A DNA stretch of 14,613 bases from an uncultured Clostridia bacterium (GCA_944390305.1 CALXPX010000023.1:1-14613); one strand, 5' to 3'. Shown: positions 6,646 through 14,440, numbered from the stretch's first letter. Translations and numbers: made by a program. The notes: generated by a model from the sequence alone, not told the origin.

Positions 6646-8842
6646 TTATAATTCTTTTTAATCTTAAGCTATTTAATGTAACTGTTATGCTACTAATAGT
6701 CATTGCAATAGAAGCCATCATTGGGTTTATTACAATATCGAAAGGAATTAAAAGTCCAGCAGCAATTGGTAACATGCAAAGATTATAGAAAAATGCCCAA
6801 AATAAATTTTGTTTAATATTTCTTACAGTCTTTTGGCTAATAATTATTAAGCTATTTATTTTTTCTAAATTATCATTCATCAAAATAACATCACTACTAT
6901 CTATAGCAATATCTGTTCCACTTTCAACAGAAACACCTATGTCTGCTTTTACTAAACTTATGCTATCATTTATTCCATCTCCGCACATCATAACTAAACC
7001 ATTATTTTTTAGTTTTTCTATTTCCTTAGCTTTTGCTTTTGGGAGAACATTAGCAATTACTTTATCAATACCCAAATTATTTGCTATTGCTTTAGCAGTT
7101 CTTTGATTATCACCAGTAAGCATAACAACATCTATATTTCTTTTCTTTAATTTATCTATAACATCTTTAGCATTATCTTTTATAACATCTTTAACTCCAA
7201 CTAAAGCTAAAACTTTATTTTGATTTGCTAGAAATAATATGCTATTTCCGTCATCTTGCATACTTCTTTGATCTTCCTCATTTACATTTATGTTGTTATT
7301 TAATAATAATTTTTCATTTCCTATAAAATATTTTTCATTATTATATTTTGCACTAACACCTAAACCTACCTGATTTTCAAATTCAGAAACATTTTCTAAA
7401 TTAATTTTATTTTCTTTAGCATAGCTTACAACTCCTTTTGCTATTGGATGTTCTGATTTTGCCTCAATACTAGCTAATATTTTAATTATTTCTTTTTCAT
7501 CTAATTCTGAATAATTTAATATTTTTGAAACACTTAATTTTCCTTTAGTTAAAGTTCCTGTTTTATCAAAGACTACAGTCTTTACTTTATGTGCATTCTC
7601 TAAACTTTCACTATTTTTTATTAGTATTCCATTCTTACTTGCTTCACCTGAAGCTACTACTATTGCAAGAGGAGTAGCCAAACCCAAACTACAAGGACAC
7701 GCTACTACTAATGCTGAAATAAATATATTTATAGCAAAGCTAAAATCTTTTCCAAGAACTAGCCATAAAATAGCAGATATCATTGCTATTATTATTATTG
7801 CTGGTACAAAATATCCACTTATCTTGTCTGCTATTTTAGCAATAGGAGCTTTAGTAGAAGTAGCATCTACTACTAATTTTACAATTTCTGAAACAGTTGA
7901 ATTTTTTCCAATTTTTTGTGCTTCATATTTAATTGTACCTTCATAATTAATACTACCTGCCATTACATATTTGCCTTTTTCTTTTTTTACAGGAGTACTC
8001 TCACCAGTAATAAAAGATTCATCAATATGGGTAACCCCCTCTATTACAACTCCGTCTACAGCTATTTTTTCTCCAGGCTTGCTAATAATAATATCTCCTT
8101 TATTTATTTCATCAATAGTAACCTGCTCTTCTTTTCCATCTTTTATTACTGTCGCATGCTTTGGAGTTATCATCATAAGCTGCTTAATTGCTTCTTTTGT
8201 TTTATCTGTATTTCTATTTTCTACATACTTACCTATTTTTATAAAGAAAATAATTATAACTGCTGATTCATAATAAAGAGTATGCACATATTCAAAATTT
8301 CCTTTAATAATCATATATGTACCATATATGCTATACAAAATACTGCTTAAAACTCCAAGACCCACTAATGTATCCATATTAGGTGTTTTATGAATTAAGT
8401 TCTTGTATCCATTCTTCAAAACGTCTCTTCCCATAAAACACATAACTATAGATAATATTAATAAAACTATAGAATAGTTTATAGGGTGAGTATTAGGGTT
8501 AATAAATGGAACAGCAGGAAGTCCTATCATATGTCCCATTGATATATAAAGAGTAATAATTGCAATTATTGTAAGAATGATTAAATAATATTTTTGATTA
8601 CTTTTCTTTTTTTCTTCCTTTTCAAAATTATCTATTCCTAAACTTTCAAATCCTGCTTTTTGTATGAACTTTTCTATTTGAGGAAGATCTATTTTTTGTT
8701 CATCATATTGAATATTAGCATTATTCATTACTAAGTTTACAGATGCGCTTTCAATTCCATCTTGTCTATTTAAATATTTTTCAATACCACTTGAACAAGC
8801 ACTACATGTCATGCCCCCTATTTTCAGTAATACTTTTTTCAT
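6632..8842 (-). CDS. copA: Cu(I)-exporting P1B-type ATPase CopA
   Basis: The 736-residue pump exports Cu(I) from the cytoplasm using ATP. One N-terminal metal-binding domain carries GMTCSAC (10-16). The actuator has TGES (279-282), the membrane site has CPC (382-384), and the phosphorylated Asp is in DKTGT (426-430). The nucleotide domain has SEHP (463-466), the hinge has GDGIND (621-626), and transmembrane helices 7 and 8 carry YN (686-687) and MxxSS (714-718). The CPC, YN and MxxSS set is that of Cu(I) ATPases of the P1B-1 group. A longer frame begins at 8872, but its first 10 residues overlap the end of copZ; the ATG at 8842 has GGAGGA at a proper distance and begins the conserved domain. 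The copZ stop ends one base before this start, indicating translational coupling in the csoR-copZ-copA operon. It has one HMA domain rather than two, and the separate CopZ may compensate. Confidence 0.95.
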   Translation of the reverse strand: MKKVLLKIGGMTCSACSSGIEKYLNRQDGIESASVNLVMNNANIQYDEQKIDLPQIEKFIQKAGFESLGIDNFEKEEKKKSNQKYYLIILTIIAIITLYISMGHMIGLPAVPFINPNTHPINYSIVLLILSIVMCFMGRDVLKNGYKNLIHKTPNMDTLVGLGVLSSILYSIYGTYMIIKGNFEYVHTLYYESAVIIIFFIKIGKYVENRNTDKTKEAIKQLMMITPKHATVIKDGKEEQVTIDEINKGDIIISKPGEKIAVDGVVIEGVTHIDESFITGESTPVKKEKGKYVMAGSINYEGTIKYEAQKIGKNSTVSEIVKLVVDATSTKAPIAKIADKISGYFVPAIIIIAMISAILWLVLGKDFSFAINIFISALVVACPCSLGLATPLAIVVASGEASKNGILIKNSESLENAHKVKTVVFDKTGTLTKGKLSVSKILNYSELDEKEIIKILASIEAKSEHPIAKGVVSYAKENKINLENVSEFENQVGLGVSAKYNNEKYFIGNEKLLLNNNINVNEEDQRSMQDDGNSILFLANQNKVLALVGVKDVIKDNAKDVIDKLKKRNIDVVMLTGDNQRTAKAIANNLGIDKVIANVLPKAKAKEIEKLKNNGLVMMCGDGINDSISLVKADIGVSVESGTDIAIDSSDVILMNDNLEKINSLIIISQKTVRNIKQNLFWAFFYNLCMLPIAAGLLIPFDIVINPMMASIAMTISSITVTLNSLRLKRIIKRNV

Positions 8843-8843
8843 A

Positions 8844-9056
8844 TTATTCCTCCACTGCTTCAAATCCTGCATCTGAAATAGCTTCTTTAATGTTTTCTAT
8901 GCTTATTTGTTCTTCATCATATTCTAAATCTGCTTTTTTATTTTCCAAGCTTACTTTTGCATCACTTACTCCATCTAGATTATTTAGAATTTTTGTAAGT
9001 CTACTAGAACATCCCTCACAGTGCATTCCACTTATTTTTAAACTAATTTTTTTCAT
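8844..9056 (-). CDS. copZ: copper chaperone CopZ (HMA domain)
   Basis: The 70-residue single-domain protein binds Cu(I) in the cytoplasm and delivers it to CopA, and probably to CsoR. It is a complete heavy-metal-associated domain. The loop GMHCEGCSSR places the metal thiolates at C13 and C16, and the alternating pattern LKISGMHC ... VSLENKKADLEYD ... AISDAGFEAVEE matches the beta-alpha-beta-beta-alpha-beta fold. The middle residue of the family's usual GMTCxHC is His-Cys-Glu-Gly-Cys here, a common Firmicute variant. The ATG at 9056 is preceded by AGGAGG, which overlaps the csoR stop codon. Ten bases separate csoR and copZ, so the three copper genes are one transcript controlled by the CsoR operator at 9393-9409. 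Confidence 0.92.
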   Translation of the reverse strand: MKKISLKISGMHCEGCSSRLTKILNNLDGVSDAKVSLENKKADLEYDEEQISIENIKEAISDAGFEAVEE

Positions 9057-9066
9057 AACAATCCTC

Positions 9067-9369
9067 CTATCTAATTTTTTTAAATAATTCCATTATCTCT
9101 TTTGTTACTTCGGTATTACCTTCTTTAATTTGGTTACTAATACATTTTTCCAAATGAGATTCAAGAATTATATTTTCGAGGCTCTGCAGCGCTTTATTTA
9201 CTGCTAATAACTGTATTAGTATGTCACCACAATATCTATTGTCGTCTATCATTTGTTTAATTCCTCTTACTTGACCTTCGATAATGCTTAGTCTTCTTTT
9301 TAATGTATTTTTTTCATTATCATTTCTATAAGTATGTTTTATTAGTTCATTTTTTTCATCATTTGCCAT
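9067..9369 (-). CDS. csoR: copper-sensing transcriptional repressor CsoR
   Basis: The 100-residue all-helical protein of the CsoR/RcnR family represses its own operon until Cu(I) binds. The family core LKRRLSIIEGQVRGIKQMIDD (24-43) is intact. The Cu(I) ligands are the Cys-His-Cys set C47 (NRYCGDIL), H72 and C76 (ESHLEKC), which distinguishes it from FrmR, RcnR and CstR-type members. The long frame starts at an ATG at 9402, but that codon lies inside the operator and upstream of the expected transcription start. The ATG at 9369, preceded by GAGGTG at a 7-base spacing, is the right start. It heads the copper operon with copZ and copA. Confidence 0.93.
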   Translation of the reverse strand: MANDEKNELIKHTYRNDNEKNTLKRRLSIIEGQVRGIKQMIDDNRYCGDILIQLLAVNKALQSLENIILESHLEKCISNQIKEGNTEVTKEIMELFKKIR

Positions 9370-9387
9370 ACTTTTCACCTCGCATTT

Positions 9388-9416
9388 AGTATATACCCCC
9401 ATGGGGTATTTGTCAA
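9388..9416 (-). promoter_or_regulatory. csoR-copZ-copA promoter with CsoR operator in the spacer
   Basis: On the minus strand TTGACA (9411-9416) and TATACT (9388-9393) are 17 bases apart. The spacer is filled by the palindrome ATACCCC-CAT-GGGGTAT (9393-9409), which has the G-tract inverted repeat form of known CsoR operators. A repressor bound there would cover both promoter boxes. Transcription is expected to begin near 9381, twelve bases above the csoR ATG at 9369. Confidence 0.9.
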
Positions 9417-9434
9417 TATTTTTTTATAAAAATA

Positions 9435-9470
9435 CACCTAAAATATTAAATTTAAATCTAATATTAGGTG
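9435..9470 (-). terminator. terminator of the rnhB-phosphorylase-nrdD-like operon
   Basis: CACCTAAAATATTA and TAATATTAGGTG pair with a two-base bulge around a ten-base loop. On the minus strand the stem is followed by a T-rich tail (TATTTTTAT). It lies 68 bp below the stop codon of the NrdD-like gene and just above the copper promoter. Confidence 0.7.
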
Positions 9471-9537
9471 CATCTTTATAATTTAATTCTTTATTTTAAA
9501 TAACTAATATTTATAAACTTATATTTTTTTAAGATCA

Positions 9538-11640
9538 TTAAGGTTTATAATTAATTTTTGCAAGTCCTATTTCTTTATTATACATTTGCTCCAGAACATC
9601 AAAAACAGTTTGGTTTGTATCAACTTCCATCATATGCCCTCCATTTGTAAATTCATGATATGGAGATTCTATTTTTATTTTTTTATGCAAATCAAATTCT
9701 TTTGGCAGTTCAAAAGAAGGTGTATAATTTTCCTTATCTGTAACATTAGGTATTTTTCCAAAAATAACTCTATCTACTTCCATAAATTCTTTTGCTATTT
9801 TTAAATCATTTTCTCCTGCTAGCTCAAAGTTTAAATTATATTTTTTAGAAAATTCTTCTACTTTCTTTTTCATTCTTTCTACTATTTTTATTCCTAATTC
9901 TTGAACTGTTTTACTTTCTGCATGACTTTTTCCTTTTAATATTATTAATGTTTCAAATAATCCTAAAAATGAAATTTTCATAATTCCATTTTTTAAGACC
10001 TTTTTTACTTTATCTTCTTCCCTTAATTTTTCAGAATCCATCCAAACATTTTGCTTCATTAAAAATGGGAAATTAAATACTTTTTTATTACCTTGGATAT
10101 CTAATCTTTCCAATAATTGATCTTTTATAAGGTCTAGTTTTTGATCTAATTCATAAAAAAAGTCTTCTATATTATCCTTATGCTTTAGTGCTATTCTTGG
10201 TAAATTAATAGTTGTTGTAGATAAAACTCCTCTTCCTGGAGATATTTCCTTTTCTTCATCTAAAACATTTTCTATTATCCTTGTTCCATTTTCTAAATAA
10301 GCTACTTCTGTATTAAAATCCCCTTCTTTATATTTTTGACTATTATATGTTGTATCTAAAAAATTAAAATAAATGTTTTTATTTTCTTCTACTAACTTAC
10401 AAGCTTCTAATAATAAATCGTAATTTTTATCTTCTCTATCATAATTTACACCCTTTTTTACTTTAAATACTGTAACCGGAATCATCGTATTTTTATTATT
10501 TCCAATACCTTCTTTAATACATTTTAAAAGATTTTTAGTTACCATTCTTCCTTCTGCAGATGTATCTGTTCCCAAATTAATAGTCGTAAATTTTGAATTT
10601 AGATTTTCTGTACATAAGCTATTTAAATTATGTACAAACGCTTCCATTGCTTGATATACTAAATTATTAGTTTTTTCCATAGCATTTCTATATGCTATTC
10701 TAAACATTCTTTTTAATTCTTCTGCACCCCTTGTAAATTTATAAAATTCTTCTATGTCAAAATCGATTTTATATAATTTATCAATTTCTCTTTCTATTCC
10801 ATTAATAGCAATGAATTTATCATAATCTGTAAATTCCAATATGTCATAGATTGTTTGTCTAAACTGTTTTTTAAACGTTTTTAATACTCCTTTTGCCATA
10901 TAATAATCAAATGCTGGTATCCCTTGCTCTGCATCTTGATCTTTTTGATTTCCTGATATAGCAATAATACTTAGTATAGAATAAGTAAGAATATTTTGTG
11001 GCTCTCTTATTGAACAACTTTCAGTTGAAAATCCATTTTCAAATAATTTTTCTAAGTTTATTTGCATACTTTCAGTTGTTCCCATAGGATAAAAATCTAT
11101 ATTATGTATATAAATATCTCCATTTTCATGACACTCAGAAAACTTCTTTTTTATTAAATATGAAGTTGCAAATTCTTCTGAAACTGTACTTCCATATGCA
11201 GACATTGTTTGCATAGCATTTTTATTATCTAATATCACTTCTGCATTTTCTTTTGTCTTTAATCCTAATTTTTCTAATGCTTTTAAAAATTTATGCTTAC
11301 GTTTTTCATCAAAGAAAATTTCTCTAGACTGAGCTCTATTTTCTCTATACTCTGAAAAAGATTTATATATATCATCATAACCACTTTCTTTAAGTTCTTC
11401 TTCTATTAGATCTTGTATCTCTTCTATTTTTATTCTATCTTTTTTAAGCTTAATAATCTTTTCAATTACTTTATTATATACATTATTTATATCATCTTCT
11501 GTGTATTTTTTATTATCCGCTTCATTTTCAACACTATCAAATCCTTTTTTTATAGCAATTGCAATTTTAGTACCATCAAAAGAAACTTTTTTTCCATCTC
11601 TTTTTACAACTATTACATTAGATAACTTTTCTTCATTCAT
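9538..11640 (-). CDS. NrdD-like protein (class III ribonucleotide reductase family) lacking catalytic residues
   Basis: The 700-residue protein has an N-terminal ATP cone (about residues 8-102: VVKRDGKKVSFDGTKI ... IEEIQDLIEEELKESGYDD) and a class III reductase body (DIYIHNIDFYPMGTTESMQI, QAMEAFVHNLN, INLGTDTSAEGRM, FKVKKGVNY, STTTINLPRI, PYHEFTNGGHM). In active enzymes of this subgroup the first active-site Cys follows GTTT; here the segment is GTTESM (187-192). The thiyl-radical Cys of MGCRTR is replaced: LENGTR, with Asn at 451. The protein stops at AKINYKP, just where the zinc-ribbon and RxTGY glycyl-radical domain should begin. No remnant of it is coded downstream before the terminator, and no nrdG is nearby. 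It should therefore not reduce ribonucleotides. It may bind nucleotides and act as a regulator or partner. The start is supported by AAAGGAAC. It lies 27 bp after the phosphorylase gene. Confidence 0.85.
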   Translation of the reverse strand: MNEEKLSNVIVVKRDGKKVSFDGTKIAIAIKKGFDSVENEADNKKYTEDDINNVYNKVIEKIIKLKKDRIKIEEIQDLIEEELKESGYDDIYKSFSEYRENRAQSREIFFDEKRKHKFLKALEKLGLKTKENAEVILDNKNAMQTMSAYGSTVSEEFATSYLIKKKFSECHENGDIYIHNIDFYPMGTTESMQINLEKLFENGFSTESCSIREPQNILTYSILSIIAISGNQKDQDAEQGIPAFDYYMAKGVLKTFKKQFRQTIYDILEFTDYDKFIAINGIEREIDKLYKIDFDIEEFYKFTRGAEELKRMFRIAYRNAMEKTNNLVYQAMEAFVHNLNSLCTENLNSKFTTINLGTDTSAEGRMVTKNLLKCIKEGIGNNKNTMIPVTVFKVKKGVNYDREDKNYDLLLEACKLVEENKNIYFNFLDTTYNSQKYKEGDFNTEVAYLENGTRIIENVLDEEKEISPGRGVLSTTTINLPRIALKHKDNIEDFFYELDQKLDLIKDQLLERLDIQGNKKVFNFPFLMKQNVWMDSEKLREEDKVKKVLKNGIMKISFLGLFETLIILKGKSHAESKTVQELGIKIVERMKKKVEEFSKKYNLNFELAGENDLKIAKEFMEVDRVIFGKIPNVTDKENYTPSFELPKEFDLHKKIKIESPYHEFTNGGHMMEVDTNQTVFDVLEQMYNKEIGLAKINYKP

Positions 11641-11667
11641 TCTTTTTTGTTCCTTTCTACTAAAATT

Positions 11668-12924
11668 TTATTTTTCTATTTCAAAAATTTCTTTTTCTAG
11701 TATCTCATCTAATTTTTTTTCATCATTAGCATGAATATATCCAAGTATATCTCCAATTTTTACTTTATCACCTACTTTTTTATTAAATACAAATCCAACA
11801 GTTTTATCTATTTTATCTTCTTTTTTTACTCTTCCAGCTCCTAAATACATAGATAAAGTTCCGATTGTATATGCGTCTAATTTAACAACTTTTCCCTCTT
11901 TTTTTGCAACTATAGGCTTAATATATTTTGCTTTTTCGAATTTCTCTGTATCTTCTATATATGAAATATCTCCTCCTTGATTAGAAACAAGTTCCAGAAA
12001 TTTTTTATATGCTTTTCCATTTTTTATATTTTCTAATATCTTTTCTTTTCCTTCATCTAAATTTTTTACTTTTTTAGCTAATAAAAGCATTGTACTTCCT
12101 AAGTTTGTTATTACTTCTTTTATATCCTCAGGCATATTATTTCCCTTTAAAATTTCTATTGCTTCTATTACCTCTAAATTATTTCCTACTGCATAACCTA
12201 ATGGCTGATTCATGTCTGTTATAATACATACTGTTTCTCTTTTAGCAAGTTTTCCTATTTTTGTCATAATTCTAGATAGTTCTTTTGCATCATCCATATT
12301 TTTCATAAAAGCTCCACTACCACAAGTAACATCTATAACAATCTTATTTGCTCCAGATGCGATCTTTTTACTCATTATACTAGATGCAATAAGTGGTATA
12401 CTTTCAGTACAGCTAATTGTATCTCGTAAAGCATATAATTTTTTGTCTGCTGGTGCTAAGTTTAAAGTTTGAGTTATTAAACTTATTCCAATTTTTTTAA
12501 CATTTTCTATAAAATCTTTTTCATTAACATTTACATTATATCCTGGTATAGATTCTAATTTATCTGCTGTTCCTCCAGTAAATCCTAATCCTCTACCAGA
12601 CATTTTGGCAACAGGTATTCCAAGTGATGCAATAATAGGCATTAATATAATAGTGATTTTATCTCCTACTCCTCCTGTTGAATGCTTGTCTACTACCTCT
12701 CCAAGACTAGATAAATCTAATACATCTCCCGAATATGCCATAGCAAGTGTTAAATCCGTAATTTCTCTTTCATTCATACCATTAATATATATAGCCATAA
12801 CTAATGCTGCTGCTTGGTAATCTGTAATATTTCCATCTGTATATTCTTTTATAAAAAAATCTATTTCTTCTTTTGTTAGCTCTCCTTTGTCTCTTTTTTT
12901 AGCTATAATATTCAAAATATTCAT
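11668..12924 (-). CDS. pdp: pyrimidine-nucleoside phosphorylase
   Basis: The 418-residue cytoplasmic enzyme splits uridine, deoxyuridine or thymidine with phosphate into the base and (deoxy)ribose 1-phosphate for salvage or catabolism. The family signature VDKHSTGGVGDK (78-89) and the glycine-rich stretch KMSGRGLGFTGGTADKLESI (107-126) are intact. YALRD contains the phosphate-binding Arg167, and SSIMSKK contains Ser182 and Lys186. The C-terminal third (YIKPIVAKKEGKVVKLDAYT ... GDILGYIHA) is the usual biotinyl-like domain. Length and motifs fit the Pdp type (EC 2.4.2.2) better than thymidine-specific DeoA, though deoA is a possible alternative name. A longer frame starts at 12945 without an RBS. 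The ATG at 12924 has GGAGG five bases upstream and gives the family's normal N-terminus. It is 26 bp after rnhB, in the same operon. Confidence 0.9.
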   Translation of the reverse strand: MNILNIIAKKRDKGELTKEEIDFFIKEYTDGNITDYQAAALVMAIYINGMNEREITDLTLAMAYSGDVLDLSSLGEVVDKHSTGGVGDKITIILMPIIASLGIPVAKMSGRGLGFTGGTADKLESIPGYNVNVNEKDFIENVKKIGISLITQTLNLAPADKKLYALRDTISCTESIPLIASSIMSKKIASGANKIVIDVTCGSGAFMKNMDDAKELSRIMTKIGKLAKRETVCIITDMNQPLGYAVGNNLEVIEAIEILKGNNMPEDIKEVITNLGSTMLLLAKKVKNLDEGKEKILENIKNGKAYKKFLELVSNQGGDISYIEDTEKFEKAKYIKPIVAKKEGKVVKLDAYTIGTLSMYLGAGRVKKEDKIDKTVGFVFNKKVGDKVKIGDILGYIHANDEKKLDEILEKEIFEIEK

Positions 12925-12950
12925 GTTTTCCTCCATATAATCCACATTTT

Positions 12951-13589
12951 TTAAACAAAATGTGTAATAAAACTTTTCCTATGTAATGGACATGGACCAT
13001 ATTCTTTTATTGCCTGTATATGTTTTTTAGTTCCATATCCTTTATGAGCATTAAAACCATATTGAGGATAAATTTTATCCCATTCTTCCATGATTCTATC
13101 CCTTGTAACTTTTGCTAAAATAGATGCTGCAGATATAGAATAGCAAGTAGCATCTCCTTTTACAATCGATTCATATGTAATTCCAAAAGTATCTATTTCT
13201 CTTAATGCATCTACTATAACAATATCTGGTTTGCATCCTAACTTTTCTATAACTTGCTCAAGTGCCATATGTAAGCCCTTTTTTGTTGCATTTAATATAT
13301 TTATTTCATCAATTTCTTCTTGAGAAACAATACCTATACCATAAGAAAGTGATGTATTTATAATTTCATCATATAATACATCTCTTCTTTTAGCAGTTAC
13401 TTTTTTTGAATCATTCATAAATTCAAGCTTCGATTCTCTTGGCATAACTACTGCTCCAACTACAACTGGTCCTGCAAGTGGTCCTCTTCCTGCTTCATCT
13501 ATTCCGCAAATATATTTTAATCCTTCATTACATAAATTTTCTTCATATTTTTTCAGATTCGTTAATCTTTCTTCTTCTTTTTCTTTCAT
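12951..13589 (-). CDS. rnhB: ribonuclease HII
   Basis: The 212-residue nuclease cuts the RNA strand of RNA-DNA hybrids and nicks 5' of single ribonucleotides misincorporated in DNA. The four metal-binding acids are present: D31 and E32 in CGIDEAGRGPLAGPV, D127 in IVDALR, and D146 in KGDATCYSISAASILAKV. The C-terminal motif YGFNAHKGYGTKKH and PLHRKSF are the family's substrate-binding elements. The N-terminal 25 residues are a short charged helical extension. The ATG has AGAGGA eight bases upstream and follows the small membrane-protein gene by 14 bp, so it is the second gene of the operon driven from 14082-14110. Confidence 0.95.
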   Translation of the reverse strand: MKEKEEERLTNLKKYEENLCNEGLKYICGIDEAGRGPLAGPVVVGAVVMPRESKLEFMNDSKKVTAKRRDVLYDEIINTSLSYGIGIVSQEEIDEINILNATKKGLHMALEQVIEKLGCKPDIVIVDALREIDTFGITYESIVKGDATCYSISAASILAKVTRDRIMEEWDKIYPQYGFNAHKGYGTKKHIQAIKEYGPCPLHRKSFITHFV

Positions 13590-13603
13590 AATTTCCTCTT
13601 AAT

Positions 13604-14059
13604 TTAATCTAATTTATATACTATTTCTTCTTCATTTTCATTTGTATATCCAGCTGTAATAAACACCGTATTTTCTTCATAATTTACAATATAATATGAA
13701 TTTTCTTCATTTGTAATATCTAATTCCATGCTTTTTAAATCATCATTACTAAGAGCATAATATTTGTCTAATTTATCTTCTGGAAGTATTCCTTTAGATA
13801 AAAATTCTGAAATAATACTATCTTCTTTAATGTCTGATATTTTTCTTCCTTTAAAACTATTTTCATTCTTATTAACTTTACTAGTTTCACTTATTACTTT
13901 ACATTTTCCTTGAATTAATAACATATTAGCTTTTATATCCTCTACCTTTTTATCTTTGGCAGTATTTTTTATAAAATAATATGTTAAAAATCCTAATAAA
14001 GCAATTAAAATTATTACTAATATAATAGCTATTATTCCCATTCCTTCTTCTTTTTTCAT
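13604..14059 (-). CDS. small pilin-like single-pass membrane protein, function unknown
   Basis: The 151-residue protein begins MKKEEGMGIIAIILVIILIALLGF: a short charged leader ending in Gly, then one hydrophobic helix (residues 6-31). This is a prepilin-like arrangement in which cleavage after Gly6 is conceivable and mature position 5 is Ala rather than Glu. The rest is a soluble, acidic, Asn/Glu/Lys-rich domain (VEDIKANMLLIQGKCKV ... YYALSNDDLKSMEL ... YYIVNYEENTVF). I recognise the pattern as one seen in small clostridial pseudopilin-like proteins but cannot name a function. It starts at 14059 with a GGGGG-type SD seven bases upstream and sits first in the operon with rnhB. The association with rnhB may be only positional. 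Confidence 0.7.
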   Translation of the reverse strand: MKKEEGMGIIAIILVIILIALLGFLTYYFIKNTAKDKKVEDIKANMLLIQGKCKVISETSKVNKNENSFKGRKISDIKEDSIISEFLSKGILPEDKLDKYYALSNDDLKSMELDITNEENSYYIVNYEENTVFITAGYTNENEEEIVYKLD

Positions 14060-14081
14060 GATGTACCCCCTATTTTAAGAA

Positions 14082-14110
14082 AGTATATATCATTTTTACC
14101 AAAAAGGCAA
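14082..14110 (-). promoter_or_regulatory. promoter of the pilin-like/rnhB/phosphorylase/nrdD-like operon
   Basis: TTGCCT (14105-14110) and TATACT (14082-14087) on the minus strand are 17 bases apart. The start site would be near 14075, leaving a ~16-nt leader with the SD. No terminator occurs between the four genes that follow (gaps of 14, 26 and 27 bp). Confidence 0.7.
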
Positions 14111-14175
14111 TAGAACTTATATTTATTATCTGTTATTTTTCTTAAAAAACAATTGATATTCAAGCATCAAAGAAT

Positions 14176-14207
14176 CTACATATTTTAGTTTGTTCTAAAA
14201 TACATAG
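14176..14207 (-). other. 32-nt stem-loop, relative of the hairpin at 1627-1658
   Basis: As minus-strand RNA this forms 13 continuous base pairs (two G-U) around a six-base loop. As plus-strand RNA the two wobble pairs would be A-C mismatches, so it is probably transcribed on the minus strand. No long T run follows, which makes a classical terminator less certain. The stem and loop sizes equal those of the hairpin at 1627-1658, and CTATG, TTTTAG and CTAAAA are shared. Confidence 0.55.
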
Positions 14208-14258
14208 CTTCATATATTATTATATTTACAGCTTTTCTATTTTTTTGTTAAATCTATT

Positions 14259-14333
14259 TTACAATCTACTCTTTCTATTAGCACTCCCCCTCTTACCTTC
14301 TATATAATCTTGTCTTTTATTTTCTGATACCAT
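14259..14333 (-). CDS. 24-residue basic ORF with a strong RBS, function unknown
   Basis: The ATG at 14333 has AAAGGAG eight bases upstream and an open frame of 24 codons to TAA at 14259. The peptide is hydrophilic and Lys/Arg-rich (MVSENKRQDYIEGKRG, then a basic tail), with no membrane segment, and I do not recognise it. The 5' half of its SD lies in a sequence (TCAAAG, 14345-14350) that can pair with CTTTGA from 14167-14172 next to the far inverted-repeat arm. Translation may therefore be controlled by RNA folding. It may be a genuine small protein or an incidental ORF in an RNA element. Confidence 0.35.
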   Translation of the reverse strand: MVSENKRQDYIEGKRGSANRKSRL

Positions 14334-14440
14334 ATCAAATACTCCTTTGAAATAAATTCAATACCTTGAATTAAATTGTTTCTTAAGAAAAATAACATGA
14401 ATAAATTTTAAAAAAATTATGTGTGATATTATGTATGCAT

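Larger units (their letters stand above)
14131..14397. repeat. ~267-bp segment bounded by ~34-bp inverted repeats
   Basis: The left arm (14131-14164) and the reverse complement of the right arm (14365-14397) match at 23 of 24 consecutive positions, including the 15-base core TTAAGAAAAATAACA. With one-base gaps the match extends inward to ATTCAAG, and outward the ends carry matching ATTTATT/AATAAAT (14121-14127 and 14400-14406). The segment contains the 24-codon ORF and a 32-nt hairpin. No clear target-site duplication is seen. It is either a small inverted-repeat element (MITE-like) or the closing stem of a long structured RNA read on the minus strand. There is no transposase. Confidence 0.6.

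Noticed and set aside
8843..8872. copA starting at the upstream ATG at 8872
   Set aside because: The extra 10 residues overlap the end of copZ and are not part of the HMA domain; the ATG at 8842 has the proper RBS.
459..9804. Plus-strand ORFs such as 1004-1243, 2569-2763, 7916-8266 and 9586-9804
   Set aside because: All are antisense to well-supported minus-strand genes, are dominated by Phe/Leu/Ile/Tyr from the complementary AT-rich codons, and lack RBS.
12925..12945. ATG at 12945 for the nucleoside phosphorylase
   Set aside because: No RBS precedes it and it adds residues before the family's normal N-terminus; GGAGG points to the ATG at 12924.
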